From Leptidea sinapis (lineage: Eukaryota > Arthropoda > Insecta > Lepidoptera > Pieridae), in the NCBI RefSeq assembly GCF_905404315.1, contig NC_066269.1:2046001-2110000 (forward strand): DNA of 64,000 bases, read 5' to 3'. This document shows positions 11,593-22,076 of the stretch, piece by piece (the first letter of the stretch is position 1; each line of letters starts with the position of its first letter). Made by a program: the position numbers and the translations under genes. The notes under the pieces are model-generated. The model did not search any database. It was not told where the DNA came from and worked only from the letters and a program-made list of their open reading frames with translations.

Positions 11593-12390
11593 TTATAGTA
11601 GTAGTAGTTTATATCTGTGTGGTATGCATTAATGGATAAAAAAGGTAACGAATTATGGTCGAGGTATACGACCGACCATAGATTTAGGCTAAATTTAATA
11701 TTGTAGACTTGTTGTCAGAAATATCGTTAAGAAGGGATCGTATTTTCCACACGATCCTACTCATGAATATTTGAACACACGCAGGGTACCTTTAACGGCG
11801 TCTACACCTGTGTTGGGCCAGAAACAAGGCGGTTTATAAGCCTCGCGTGCGTTGACAAATCGACATTTTAGTGACGTCATAGTTATGTCAGGTCCCAAGC
11901 TGGCACTTATAAAATTCAAACAAAAGTGCCGCTTCTAGATTAACGAGTTCAAAATGATAAGGTTTCGGTCAACTATTGGTAACACCCTGTTCTGTGGTTA
12001 CACCTAAGTGTCCATCCCTACTCTGTGGTTATACAATTTTTCTTAAGGCTTTCAATAAACTATAGACAAAATTTGCGAGCGAGAGAGAAGATCAACTCTA
12101 ACGGGGATACACCACGATAGAAAAGGTAAACTAATCTGTTGTACTGTAACCGATTTAGATTGATAAGTCGTAATCAATGAGCCACGCCTGGCATTACCTA
12201 CTTTGTAATTTGAATGTTAAACCACTGACTAACCCACAGAGTGATTGATGAATCAACATTGGTCATTATCGGGCTATCAGGTCGTCTATATGCTAATGTA
12301 GAGATACTCTCGAACGAACGAAACGAAACTACTCTCTCTCTCTCTAGTCATTCCCTCATGACTGAGGATCGTGGTCATCAACAAGTGATG
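11593..12390. other. Largely unique stretch
   Basis: Contains mixed-composition sequence with two CTCTGTGGTTA/TTCTGTGGTTA repeats 36 bases apart near 12,000 and a CTCTCTCTCTCTCTAG run at about 12330-12345. No recognisable element or exon. Confidence 0.4.
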
Positions 12391-12560
12391 TAAACTTTGA
12401 GTGAACTATTTCTTTCCATCGGCTTCTATCCATTGCACCCCTGACCACGAAGATAAACCTTGGGGGAGTATTTTATTGGGTCGGTCTATCTGGTAGGAGA
12501 CCGACCCCGGGCTCGCTTGCCAACTACGATCAATTTCTCCAGGTTCTCGTTACCAGTTGG
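12391..12560 (-). pseudogene. Possible RTE-type reverse transcriptase tail fragment
   Basis: On the minus strand this resembles the variable region near the RTE C-terminus (GRQASPGSVS-type linker, then WSGVQWIEADGKK). It is less convincing than the other RTE pieces because the diagnostic RW and W-R residues are partly lost. Confidence 0.35.
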
Positions 12561-13559
12561 AATATGATACGATATATAGACGAAACACATTTAATTATAC
12601 AGCCTCTAAAGCTAACGTAAGCTTTTACCAATATTGCTCAGTGAGAATTTAGTTGTATTGCCAGAGTTTTTTATAATATGTTGACGGTGTTTTGTTAAGA
12701 AACACTAGTTAAATATAACTGGCATGTCAAATATATTATTCGATTAGTATATATATATAATCATCCAGGTATACCTTTACTCATCCAAATCATTAAAAGT
12801 CATGATAACAAAGATATTTATAATGAGTAGGTAAGTGCAACAATTTCTCTTTTTCATATTGAGTTTGATCGCTGTTTTCGTGGATGTATATTAAGGTGCT
12901 TTATAAGTTTAACCAAATACCTTTATGAATCGACATGAATGGAAACACGTGTAATAGTCACCAATACGTGACTCCTGAAGCAAATTGTAGACTTACTTGT
13001 CAATTGGATCAGGCAGATTGCCAGAAGCTGATTTTCATTGTACAAAACCCTAATTCACTGGAGCCTTTATGAGCCATTTACGAATACTTTTACACACAAG
13101 TTTACTGATTTGATGGACTTTTAGTAGAAATGTACATGTGGCCAGATTACAAATCAACTTAAAATAAAGGCTTGGGACATTTAGACCCAGATTTTGGATA
13201 CAGTATTTTGCGAGTTGTAATAAAATGATACTAGAATAAATATCTCATGACGCCTACGAAAAATTGAAAGGAAATTCGGACGAAATGATAAAACTGTATG
13301 GACTCATTTTGTGCTTGAACATGTCTCATAATGCTATAATCGACTATGAGAAAAGGGAATAGGCACAGGAAATTGCCTTAATAAATATTCTTTTAGAAGC
13401 TGGAAAGCCCCTTTTGAATTCCTAATAGGTAGGTGATTACTCGGTGGATCTTTTGAATGGATGTAATAAAGTGCAATTACTACATTTCTACGTGTATTTT
13501 AGTTGAATGGGTGCTTCTTAAATAGATTTTATATTTGCTGTTAAGCAAAAACTCCGCCC
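12561..13559. other. AT-rich stretch, no gene seen
   Basis: A TATATATATA run at about 12751 and short frames only. I recognise no repeat family here. Confidence 0.5.
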
Positions 13560-13860
13560 AAAGACTCCACTGCTCAAAGCTCTCCCCCAAAGATCCCCAC
13601 GAAGAACGGTCCTGCGCTGCCCTCATCCAACCTATTCCTTCGATCTTGACCAGATCATGGGTCCATCTTGTGGGGGCTTACCATCACTGCTTCAATTAGT
13701 CGCTATTTGAGGACTGCCCCAACAGCTATCTGTTCTTTGAGCTATGTGCTCTGCCCACTGCCACTTCAGTTTCGCAATAATTTGGCCTATATTTTGGTAC
13801 ACCTACGAATCTTGTAGGGAAACTTCGAGCATAGCCCTCTCGATTACCAACCGAGCGACC
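13560..13860 (-). pseudogene. RTE-type LINE reverse transcriptase C-terminal remnant
   Basis: Minus strand encodes SPTRWTHDLVKIEGIGWMRA, followed by the usual GCGCAGGACCGTTCTTCG. Upstream, a degraded KLKWQWAEHIA block (near 13750-13775) matches the GHI.R/W motif that precedes it in RTE proteins. Frameshifts separate the blocks. Confidence 0.8.
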
Positions 13861-14467
13861 ATGACCTTTCTCATGAGGGCCATAGTTAGCGAACACGTCT
13901 GAATTCCGTATTTTGTGTTTAAGGACAGCTAATATTGTAATTTATTTCTACCCTTACCTGACTTTTTCGCGCTATTTCCTTTCCCACCATTTTTGTTCCG
14001 TCTCGGGTACAGATTAATTTTGCTCTGGCCACACCCCATCACCGCGACTATTCGCACATTGTTAAACGAGATCAAGTCACGTCATCACAACCGAATAAAA
14101 CTTTTTGATTCGCTTCAATGTAAAACTGTCTGCAGGATCATTTCCTTCCCGAATTCGATGCATGATTTACATTTCTGGAAAAGAAAGGATGCCTGATGTA
14201 ATATAATATAATTAATCTAATCGTAGTAAGTATTTACATTGAGGGAATCCAAATTTTTTAATACGCTCAATTTGATATAATTACAATTTTATTTATTAAA
14301 AATAACTAGCTTTTACTCGCGACGTAAAATATGTTTATGTGCTTAAAAATGACGTCATCCGCGTTAGATTGGTATCGCCTTTCCTCGGCAACTAAAAAAA
14401 TATGTCACATGTGTGAAAAAACGTAAACAATAAAAATATGTAGGTAAATAGCTCGCTGATTTTTTGA
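13861..14467. other. Unassigned stretch
   Basis: Moderately mixed composition up to 14190, then AT-rich. A 67-codon frame (13993-14196) shows nothing recognisable. The segment near 14305-14335 (TAACTAGCTTTTACTCGCGA) looks like a fragment of a Helitron-type terminus. Confidence 0.35.
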
Positions 14468-14835
14468 CATTCATAAGTGTAATTTTCTGACCTAGATGAA
14501 TAAAGTGATTTTGATTTGATTTCAGCTACTCAAGAATCCTGGAAACAATGTCAATTATGTAATAATGATCACGAATATGTAAACGAAATAATCAGCGCAA
14601 TTATCCATCCAAATCAAAAATTCAGATTATTTTTTAGATTCAAGGAATTAAAGTCGCGTTCAGGCAAAATTACATTCTAACTGAAACGATTTGTAAAAAA
14701 TTTAGTTGTGAAAAGAGTGGCAATAAGTTTCTTGCCACTAATTAAAGCTCAACCTTTTCTCAAGATAACTTTTGACATTCACAAGTGTCATTGACTTACA
14801 TGATTTGATTTACATTTTGATTTGATTTGACAAGA
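14468..14835 (+). repeat. Two LINE 3' tails of H type
   Basis: TTGACATTCATAAGTGTAAT to TTTTGATTTGATTT (14468-14523) and a second, longer piece (14698-14835) with AGAGTGGCAATAAGTTTCTT, GACATTCACAAGTGTCATTG and terminal TTTGATTTGATTTGA. Tails of ATGAATAAA...TTTTGATTTGA form are typical of lepidopteran CR1/L2-type LINEs. Confidence 0.5.
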
Positions 14836-15309
14836 TTCGGTCTTGTGAACGATTTAAACTGAAAATTTATTGAAGTAATTGTTATTTTGCGGAAATCCAT
14901 AATTATCGAAATGTTTTCAGTTTTCTTGTGTGTTAATTCCGCCAATATTCCAGACTCAGTCTCGTGCCAGAGTTTGGCGAGTCAACATCTCCTGAGGATG
15001 CCTCGTATAGAGGCGAAAAAGTTGTCGAATTGTTCAAACTCAAAACATTCGGACGATTTAAACTGAACATTTTTCTAGAATGGGTCGCAATTTGTATAGA
15101 TTACAACGATGAGTGATGCAATGTATCCGGCAAGGAATGTAGGTAACCTAACAGAAACAATATGCTGTAAATCTATTTGACGCCTGATTGATTGAAACCA
15201 GACTTGCTCCGGATGTTCTCTGAAATGCTGACTGAATATTGAGAGAATATATGTACGTGTTGATATATTGTATAGCGAGACTATATTGCGGATGACATTG
15301 TGTAGAACT
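14836..15309. other. Unassigned stretch
   Basis: Contains the CTCCTGAGGATGCCTCGTAT segment at about 14989, followed by GAGGCGAAAAAGTTGTCGAA. It looks repeat-like but I cannot name it. No supported gene. Confidence 0.35.
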
Positions 15310-15701
15310 AGATTTTTTTTATGAAAATAAGGGACGAGACGAGCAGGACGATCAGCTGATGGTAATTCATACGCCCTGCGCATTACAATGCCGTTCCACT
15401 CAAGATTCTTGAAAGAACCCAAAAATTCTGAGCGGCACTACAATTGCGCTCTTCATGGTAATTGATACGCCCTGCCCATTACAATGCAGTGCAGCTGAGG
15501 ATTCATGAAAAACCCAAAAATTCTGAGCGTCACCTCATGTCGTCGTCGATGTCACCTTGTGACATAAAATGTTAAGTCTCATTTGTCCAGTAATTTCACT
15601 GGCTATGGCGCCCTTCAGTCCGAAACACAATAATGCTTCCAAATTGGTGTATGTGGTACCCATAATCTAGCTGGCATCCTGCAAAGGAGCCTCCCACTAA
15701 A
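15310..15701 (-). repeat. Short retroelement A, chimera of two copies
   Basis: The first 130 bases (tail plus hairpin) run to GCACTACAATTGCGCTCTT. The element then restarts at about 15451 with TGGTAATTGATACGCCCTGC and continues to the head at 15699. The hairpin region is therefore present twice. This could be insertion of one copy into another or unequal exchange. Confidence 0.85.
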
Positions 15702-15744
15702 TAAAAATTTGTGCTAAACTTGGACTAAGCTAAGATTTACGCCA

Positions 15745-16016
15745 CATGTTCCGTTAAACTTTGAAACTAAAATGCCGGGTTGTGTTGTAAATATAATAAC
15801 CACAAGATATAAAAAAGACACTCGTCATCAGTAAGTATTATATTAATTTCAATGTAAATAACACGAAGCGTATGTTACAAAATTTGAAAGATGCCATTGA
15901 GTGCCAAGATGTCACGCACACAAGGATCTGTAGTTGCTGTAATAAAACAACTATTGGTTATAGGTATTGTAGTATTTAGTTGAAGTGCAGCAGAATCCAA
16001 TCCTTAATCTAAGATT
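15745..16016 (+). mobile_element. Family F (P-type-like) element, 5'-truncated, with THAP-like exon
   Basis: An ATG at 15772 opens MPGCVV, then a degraded stretch ending just before GTAAGT at 15831, the splice-donor-like sequence also found in the other copies. Downstream are GATGCCATTGAGTG and the terminal arm ending TCCAATCCTTAATCTAAG. The left arm is missing. Compared with the consensus, the second zinc-binding cysteine of the C-x4-C pair is replaced. Confidence 0.7.
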
Positions 16017-16196
16017 TTAGGATAATTATAATTGCATATAGCCAAGCCCAACTTAGATATTCCACGCTAGCCAGACATTTTCTGGGTCAATAGCCCAGCT
16101 ATAAGTGGTAAACGAGGCACTTTTCACTTACGAGAGATATGATATGCTGTTATTTTTATAACGGACTAAAAAGGGACGATTTAATATACTAATATT

Positions 16197-16352
16197 ATGG
16201 ATGTATTTATGTATGTTTATATGCATTTATGTATGTTTAAGTAAGTGTATTGTATTAAATATATCGTTGTCTTGTACCCATAGTACAGGCTATATTGCTT
16301 AATTTGGGTGCAAGATAATTTGTTTAAAAGTGTGTCAATAATATTATATTAT
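16197..16352 (+). repeat. tRNA-derived SINE, body only (head missing)
   Basis: Shares the body TGTTTATATGCATTTATGTA, ATATCGTTGTCTTGTACCCA and GTGTGTCAATAATATTAT with the complete copy at 25388-25622. The tRNA-like head with its B box is absent, so it was 5'-truncated on insertion. Confidence 0.8.
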
Positions 16353-17234
16353 AAAGAGGTAAAGTTTGTAGGGGTTAATCTCTGGATGAGTACATCCAGA
16401 GATTCAGTAGAACCGATTTTGAAAATTCTATTACCAACAGAAAGCCACATTATTTGTGAGTGTCATAGGCTATATATTATCCCGATAAATGAAAATAATT
16501 TTTCGTGATAGTCGGATTTAGAAAGGAAATCGGAGGTATGAAGGCTACCCCAAGAAATCGCCAAAAGAGCGCATAATTGAAACTATTTCTTGACGGTTTG
16601 TATAAAGCTTATATTTTTACAAAAAATAATTATATATCTACACAATTTGAGACGAAAATTCATTTTATCTTTACATTTCTATATGTTATAGACAGAGCGA
16701 AACAAAATCATCAATATACCTACCCCTAAGTTTTACAGTTGGAGCTATGCTAATCATTCAAACTAGATAGAAGATAGAAAATGGTTCAAAAATTTATTAA
16801 TTGTTCACAAATACTATTTAACACGATATAATTTTCTTATTTTTATAAAGAAAATTGTATTATTTTTGTAATAAATTAAAAACGCTTATAATTCTATGGT
16901 GATCTTGTGCGAGAGAGGTAACCTAGCTCCTCTCGATTTCTCAAGGCCATTGGCTCGGTCCCCAGTCTTAACCATGATGATATATGATTGTTTTTGGCAG
17001 CATTGTAATACCAAGTAGAATGGTAAATGCGCATGAAGGCGGTTAACCGCAGGTGTAGGTGTAAAATGATTTAGGATTGTATTCATGCAACTGCCTATTC
17101 CTACTGAGTTTTCATTCGGGTTCTTTTGTATACTGTCTTATGAATTTTGCTTTGAGGTATTTCCTGTTATACCTCTGGTGTAGTAATGCACTTGCCCAGT
17201 GACCCAGTGGAGCGGAGAATGTGCAATTACTATC
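16353..17234. other. Unassigned stretch
   Basis: Two modest frames (16308-16508 plus, 16886-17086 minus) show no domain. The section 16890-17080 is less AT-rich and might be unique host DNA. No gene is supported. Confidence 0.35.
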
Positions 17235-17363
17235 TTATTTTTATGAAAATATACCCTGCCGCTCAATTACAATGCAGTATTCTTGCCGCACAGGACAATT
17301 CTGAGCGTCAATACAATTGTGCTCGTCACCTTGAGACATAAGATGTTAAGTCTCATTTGCCCA
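17235..17363 (-). repeat. Short retroelement A, fragment
   Basis: Tail and hairpin region from TTTTTATGAAAATATACCCT to GTCTCATTTGCCCAG. It is cut off exactly where the poly-T start of LINE B begins, so LINE B appears to have inserted into this A copy or the two recombined. Confidence 0.8.
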
Positions 17364-18535
17364 GTTTTTTTTATGGAATAGGAGTACAAACGAGCGTACG
17401 GGTCACCTGTTGTAAAGTGATCACCGCCGCCCACAATCTCTTGCAACACCAGAGGAATCACAGGAGTGTTGCCGGCCTTTAAGGAAGGTGTACGTGCTTT
17501 TTTTGAAGGTACCCATGTCGTATCGTCCCGGAAACACCGCACAAGGAAGTTCATTCCACAGCTTTGTAGTACGTGGAAGAAAGCTTCTTAAAAACCGCAC
17601 TGTGGAGGACCGCCACACATCCAGATGGTGAGGATGATATCCTAACTTGTGGTGTGTCGTGCGATGGTGGAATTCGGCGGCAGGAATCAGGTTAAACAGC
17701 TCTTCGGAACACTCCCCGTGATAAATGCGGTAGAAGACGCACAATGAAGCGACGTCTGTACGCAACGCCAAGTGATCCAGTCGTTCACAGAGCACTGGGT
17801 CCTCGACAATTCGAGCTGCTCTGCATTCCACGCGGTCAAATGGATCGAGCTGATACTGGGGTGCGCCAGACCAGAGATGACAGCAATACTCCATGTGTGG
17901 CCGGACCTGCGCTTTGTAGAGCGCTAGTATATGGGCCGGCTTGAAGTATTGCCGTGCTCTATTAATGACGCCCAGTTTCTTTGAAGCCAATTTGGCTTTG
18001 CCTTCCAGATAACCACGAAATTGGCAATCGCTCGAGATTTCGAGACCCAGTATTCTGATACTAGGCGAAGCTTTAAGGGAAGAGTTGTCGAAGAGCGGTG
18101 ATACGACAAATGGGGTTTTTTAGTGGTAAACGCACAAACTTGAGACTTCTGGGGGTTTAATTGGACAAGGTTCAATTTTCCCCATTCCGCGACCTTCTCA
18201 AGAGAGGACTCGACAGAAGACACAAGTTTCTCCCGGCACTGGTCGTCGATTTCCCGAGAGAGACCTGCATGGCCCATGTATACGGCATCACCAGTGCTGT
18301 CGTCTGCATAGCAATGAATGTTGGAGGTGTCCAACATATCATTGATATGCAGAAGAAACAGCGTGGGAGACAGCACACAGCCTTGGGGCACTCCAACGTT
18401 CACAGGCTTCGGGTTCGAGCAATATCCGTCGACAACGACCTGTATGCTGCACCCAGTGAGGAAGCTGGAGGTTTGTTGCACAAGCTCTCGGGAAGCTCAA
18501 ATGATGGAAGTTTTGAGAGGAGCGCCATTTAATTA
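17364..18535 (-). pseudogene. Non-LTR retrotransposon (LINE family B), reverse transcriptase and C-terminal part
   Basis: Longest B copy. On the minus strand from 18481: GVPQGCVLSPTLF (palm region), then HCYADDSTGDAV with the catalytic YADD, then AEWGKLNLVQLNPQKSQVCA. A frame break follows at the T-run 18116-18121 (six T; the copy at 30013-30019 has seven). The next frame (17990 to 17421) continues ASKKLGVINRARQYFKPAHI, YCCHLWSGAPQYQLDPFDR, LPRTTKLWNELPC and FLKGRQHSCDSSGVARD. The endonuclease and N-terminal RT are missing. The clade is CR1/jockey-like but not resolved. It probably encoded the cis-acting RT of the LINE and is now inactive. Confidence 0.92.
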
Positions 18536-18564
18536 ATTTAATTAATTTATTATTAATTTAATTC

Positions 18565-18625
18565 CACTAATAACGGCGCCCTTCAGATCGAAACATATTA
18601 ATGCTTACACATTGCTGTGTCTTTG
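18565..18625 (-). repeat. Short retroelement A, small internal fragment
   Basis: ACGGCGCCCTTCAGATCGAA and TTAATGCTTACACATTGCTG match the middle of element A. It lies just beyond the 5' break of LINE B and an ATTAATTTAATT low-complexity run, so it may be the other half of the A copy at 17235-17363, split by the B insertion. Confidence 0.6.
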
Positions 18626-19123
18626 CTGCTATATCGGTCAACGGATCAGCCTAGCTACCCAACGCGGAATGGCTGCCAGTATTCATGATAGTTTTGACTT
18701 CATCAAAACATATAAAGGTATTGTAAATGTAGTAAGTAACAAAGTAATAAACATATTTTTGTTCTGAATAAATATTTTTTTATCAATTGATGTCAAGAGA
18801 CTTCACATACTCATGGAGTTTCCACAATAAAATTGTATTATATCTATTTTTGAACAACTTTAAAATAGAACCATTGCTACCTGCAGGCTGTACGACAACC
18901 TCTGAATAAAGTCATCGTGAATTCAGTTTGGCGGATTGCCAATACCAATGAACATCGGCAGTTCTTTAAATTTTGTATTTTGAATAATAGTGAGCCTAAC
19001 TTATATCAACACGTGGATTGTTATAAATAATATTATATTGTGCGATTAAATTTAGATCAACCATAAGATCAAATAATCATCATAATCAATGATAGAAACT
19101 CTTTTGAAATTTTAACATATTGC
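18626..19123. other. AT-rich stretch, no gene seen
   Basis: Only short frames and no repeat family that I recognise, apart from a TGAATAAATATTTTT-type run at about 18765. Confidence 0.4.
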
Positions 19124-19835
19124 CACAAGCGGACCCGACAGACTCTGTTCTGTCAATAGAAAAAAATAATGTACATATTTCTGGAATAATATAGTCTAAG
19201 GCCAACGGAAATGTGAAATTAAAGTTTATGATTTTTAAAATGAAACAAAAACGTATTTTTGAATGATTTTATATTATTATAAGAGTAATAAAATGATAAG
19301 GATTAATATCGTATTTGTGTAAACAGCTTTTACACTACTGCTATAAAATTGCTCATTTTTACAGTATTAAAATGGATACAGTATGTAATCCTTAAGAGAT
19401 AGTCCTATATGCCATCGCGGACTTTTCTGTAGACCTAATGTAAAATACACAACTCCACCATACATTATTTTGTTATACTTATCTCAAAAGGTTTAGACAG
19501 CGTTTTCGTTGAAAGCGGAGGTGTGTGAGAGTGGAGGTGTGTGAGAGTCGAGGTGTGTTAGAGTGGAGGTGTGTTAGAGTGGAGGTGTGTGAGAGTGGAG
19601 GTGTGTGAGAGTGGAGGTGTGTGAGAATGGAGGTGTCTAAAAAATAAGGCACCTCCCAGGTGCCCAACAAATATCGTTAATGTATACAAAAACTTAATAA
19701 ATTATATATTTAAACCTTCCTCGAGAACCACGCTATCCATTGGTGAAAATAGCATGAAAAACGTTTTTTTTGAGTTTATCGCGAACAGACAGACAGACAG
19801 AGGCGGCAGAGGTCTTTGTTTTATAATATGGTGAT
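19124..19835 (-). mobile_element. Helitron-like element, second family, carrying a minisatellite
   Basis: Collinear with 38539-39506. Shared blocks: GCGGACCCGACAG, GTAATCCTTAAGAGATAG, CATCGCGGACTTTTCTGTAG, ACATTATTTTGTTATA, AACCTTCCTCGAGAACCACG and GAGTTTATCGCGAACAGACA. The end with GCGGACCC lacks the CTAG seen in the other copy. An array of 16-bp units (19515-19638) sits where the other copy has only about 20 bases. Non-coding. Confidence 0.75.
19515..19638. repeat. 16-bp minisatellite, about 8 units
   Basis: Unit GTGGAGGTGTGTGAGA, repeated almost eight times with single-base variants (GTCGAGG, GTGTTAGA, GAATGG). The translated Thr-Ser-His-rich minus-strand frame through it is an artefact, because 16 is not a multiple of three. 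Confidence 0.97.
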
Positions 19836-20381
19836 ATTATTATTTATTTCTTTGTTAAGTATGTATTGCCTCATTGTGATTATAATTGTGTTATTAGTTA
19901 GTTTGTATCTTCTAACTTATATAGGTACTATGGTACTAATAGTTAGTACTATTCTAATGTCAAAGTCACTTTACTCAAATAGGCTTATACCAAAGATTGG
20001 AGACTTACGTATCTTATGCTAACCGCTTTTAAATCATATCGAAATTTTATTTATATTACTGAATCTTCTATAATATGCTTGGAAATAGAAGAAAAACAAA
20101 ACTCAACTGTCACTTTTTTAAAATAATGATTATTTTATAATAGCTGTAATATAGCAAATTAAATTGTAAGGTTGCTGTATATATCAATCTAGATCAAAGT
20201 TAAAAACACTTACCTGAAATACGACACTCGGACGTTATTGTATACGTTATTTGGACAGTTTTTCACTGAACACTGTTTTTACGTGGCCTTGTATTCAAAG
20301 CGCGGTCGAAACAAAAAAGGCAGATTTTTGTTTCAGACAATTTTGAGCGTATTTGTGAGTCTAGTTTTTAAATGAACATCA
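19836..20381. other. AT-rich stretch
   Basis: The portion 20075-20230 resembles the minus-strand LINE tail at 39775-39895 (ATAATAGCTGTAATATA, AGATCAAAGTTAAAAA). A 68-codon hydrophobic frame at 19816-20022 is low-complexity TTA/ATT-rich sequence and not a supported gene. Confidence 0.35.
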
Positions 20382-20634
20382 ATATTTTTTTAAGAAAATA
20401 AGGTACGAGACCAGCAGGACGTTCAGCTGATGGCAATTGATACGCCCTGCCCATTACAATGTGGAGCCGCTCAGGATTCTTGAAAAACTCCAAAATTCCG
20501 AGCGGCTCTACAATAATTGCGCTCGTCACCTTGAGACATAAGATGTTAAGTCTCATTGGCCCAGTAATTTCTCTAGCTACAGCGCCCTTCAGACTAAAAC
20601 ATAATAATGTTCGGCCGGCATCCTGTGCAAAGGA
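20382..20634 (-). repeat. Short retroelement A
   Basis: From TTTTTTTAAGAAAATAAGGT to GCCGGCATCCTGTGCAAAGG. The hairpin arms GAGCCGCTCAGGATTCTTG and CCGAGCGGCTCTAC have changed together (GCC to GCC/GGC kept paired). The section between ATAATGTTC and GGCCGGCATCC lacks about 60 bp of the head. Confidence 0.88.
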
Positions 20635-21124
20635 AAACGTCAAACGTACACTACTTTATATTTAAGATTATTTTAATTGTTTTATGCAGTATCTTATTTT
20701 TCCTTATTTATTTTTTTTAGTTTATTTATTTATTAATTATTTTTTAGAATTTAATATAACTTTATTGATTTAATTTGAATTGTATTTTGCTGTGATTAAT
20801 GTATGTACATTAATTTTATTTCTTCTATACTATCTATAGTTAGCAAATGTTTTGTTAAACCTTAACAACTGTAAAATAATAATTAACTATGTACCTATGT
20901 ATTGTAATTTAATTAAATGTAATTCAATTTAATTGTGAGTCAACTTTTAACGTTCATAATTGTGACTATTTTTTTTTAAACATAAATTTTATTTCTTTTT
21001 AATGAAGGTACTAATTTGCTTCTTAATTTATAAAATATGTTATTTGCGCCTATAATTGAAGGGCACACTGCTTGAATTTTTGTCAATCTTATTTTGTATG
21101 TACGTAGTAGTGTATAGTTTGTTG
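20635..21124. other. Very AT-rich stretch
   Basis: Runs such as TTTATTTATTTATTAATTAT and AATTTAATTAAATGTAATT. No gene or named repeat. Confidence 0.5.
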
Positions 21125-21398
21125 GTGCAATAAAAATAATATTGACACACTTTTACACAAATTATCTTGCCCCTAATTAGGCATATAGCCTGTGTTATGG
21201 GTTGCAAGACAACGATATATTTAATACAATATACCTACTTAAACATACATAAATACAAATAAACATACATAAATACATATAAACATCCATGACTCTGAAA
21301 CAAAAATCCATATTCATCATATAAATCCTTGCACCTACCGGGATTCGAACCCGAGACCTCTAGCTTAATAGTAGCTCCACTCGGCTATACAGGTCGTC
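21125..21398 (-). repeat. tRNA-derived SINE, full length
   Basis: On the minus strand it opens with a tRNA-like head containing a perfect B box GGTTCGAATCC (21351-21341), followed by CGGTAGGTGCAAGGATTT, the body and the 3' end GTGTGTCAATATTAT. The head also has a plausible A-box region (GCCGAGTGGAGC, about 21387-21376). The head would give a pol III internal promoter. It is not a functional tRNA: there is no complete cloverleaf. Confidence 0.88.
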
Positions 21399-21748
21399 AA
21401 GAGACTTAATTTATTTATGGTAGAGCAGAATAATATTTGAAATGTAAGATAAAGGATTGTAGGATTAGAATCGGGGACATTATTGATCTAAGCTGAATCA
21501 GCCGACGGAGTTGTAAATACTGATAAAGGAGGTCAGGCCTTAATAATAATATAGACGGCGCGCAGCTGAAAGAAGTGGTGCATTGTAGATGTTAAGTTAC
21601 ATAAAAAATAAAGCGGACCATTCACGAAATCAATTATGAAAACAAGATTTCAATCAATCAACACGGGCATTTATTCAAATAACGCGGGGATTTCAGACAT
21701 ACATATTTCTTCTCAGCTTTGGATACTTTTGCACGTGTGTCAATTGTG
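21399..21748. other. Unassigned stretch
   Basis: Mixed composition between a SINE and an A element. Nothing recognised. Confidence 0.4.
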
Positions 21749-22076
21749 TTTTTTTATGAAAATAAAGGACGAGACGAGCAGGACGTTTAGCTGATGGTAA
21801 TTGATACGCCCTACCCATAACAATGTAGTGCCGCTCAGAATTTTTGGGTTTTCCAAGAATCCTGAGCGGCACTACATTGTGCATACAATTGCGCTCGAAA
21901 ACCTTGAGACGTAAGATGTTGTGAAGTCTCATTTGCCCAGAAATTTCACTAGCTACGGCTCCCTTCAGACCGAAACACAGTAATGTTTACACATTACTGC
22001 TTCACGGCAGAAGTGGGCGCCGTTGTGGTACCCATAATCTAGCCGGCATCCTGTGCAACGGACCCTCCCACTGGTA
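21749..22076 (-). repeat. Short retroelement A, full length
   Basis: TTTTTTTATGAAAATAAAGG to GGACCCTCCCACTGGT. The stem is GTGCCGCTCAGAATTTTTG with CAAGAATCCTGAGCGGCAC, but inverted relative to most copies: here the arm with GAATTTTTGG is read first. CACTACATTGTGCATACAAT indicates a small duplication beside the stem. Confidence 0.92.

Noticed and set aside
18161..18532. 123-codon plus-strand frame
   Set aside because: Antisense of the LINE B reverse transcriptase on the minus strand.
19501..19640. CRISPR-like array
   Set aside because: The units are contiguous with no spacers, and the DNA is eukaryotic.
19479..19670. Thr/Ser/His-rich repetitive peptide
   Set aside because: It is the translation of a 16-bp minisatellite; the unit length is not a multiple of three, so the apparent peptide repeat is a three-frame artefact.
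21341..21351. Functional tRNA gene on the minus strand
   Set aside because: Perfect B box but the structure continues into the SINE body shared with 25388-25622.
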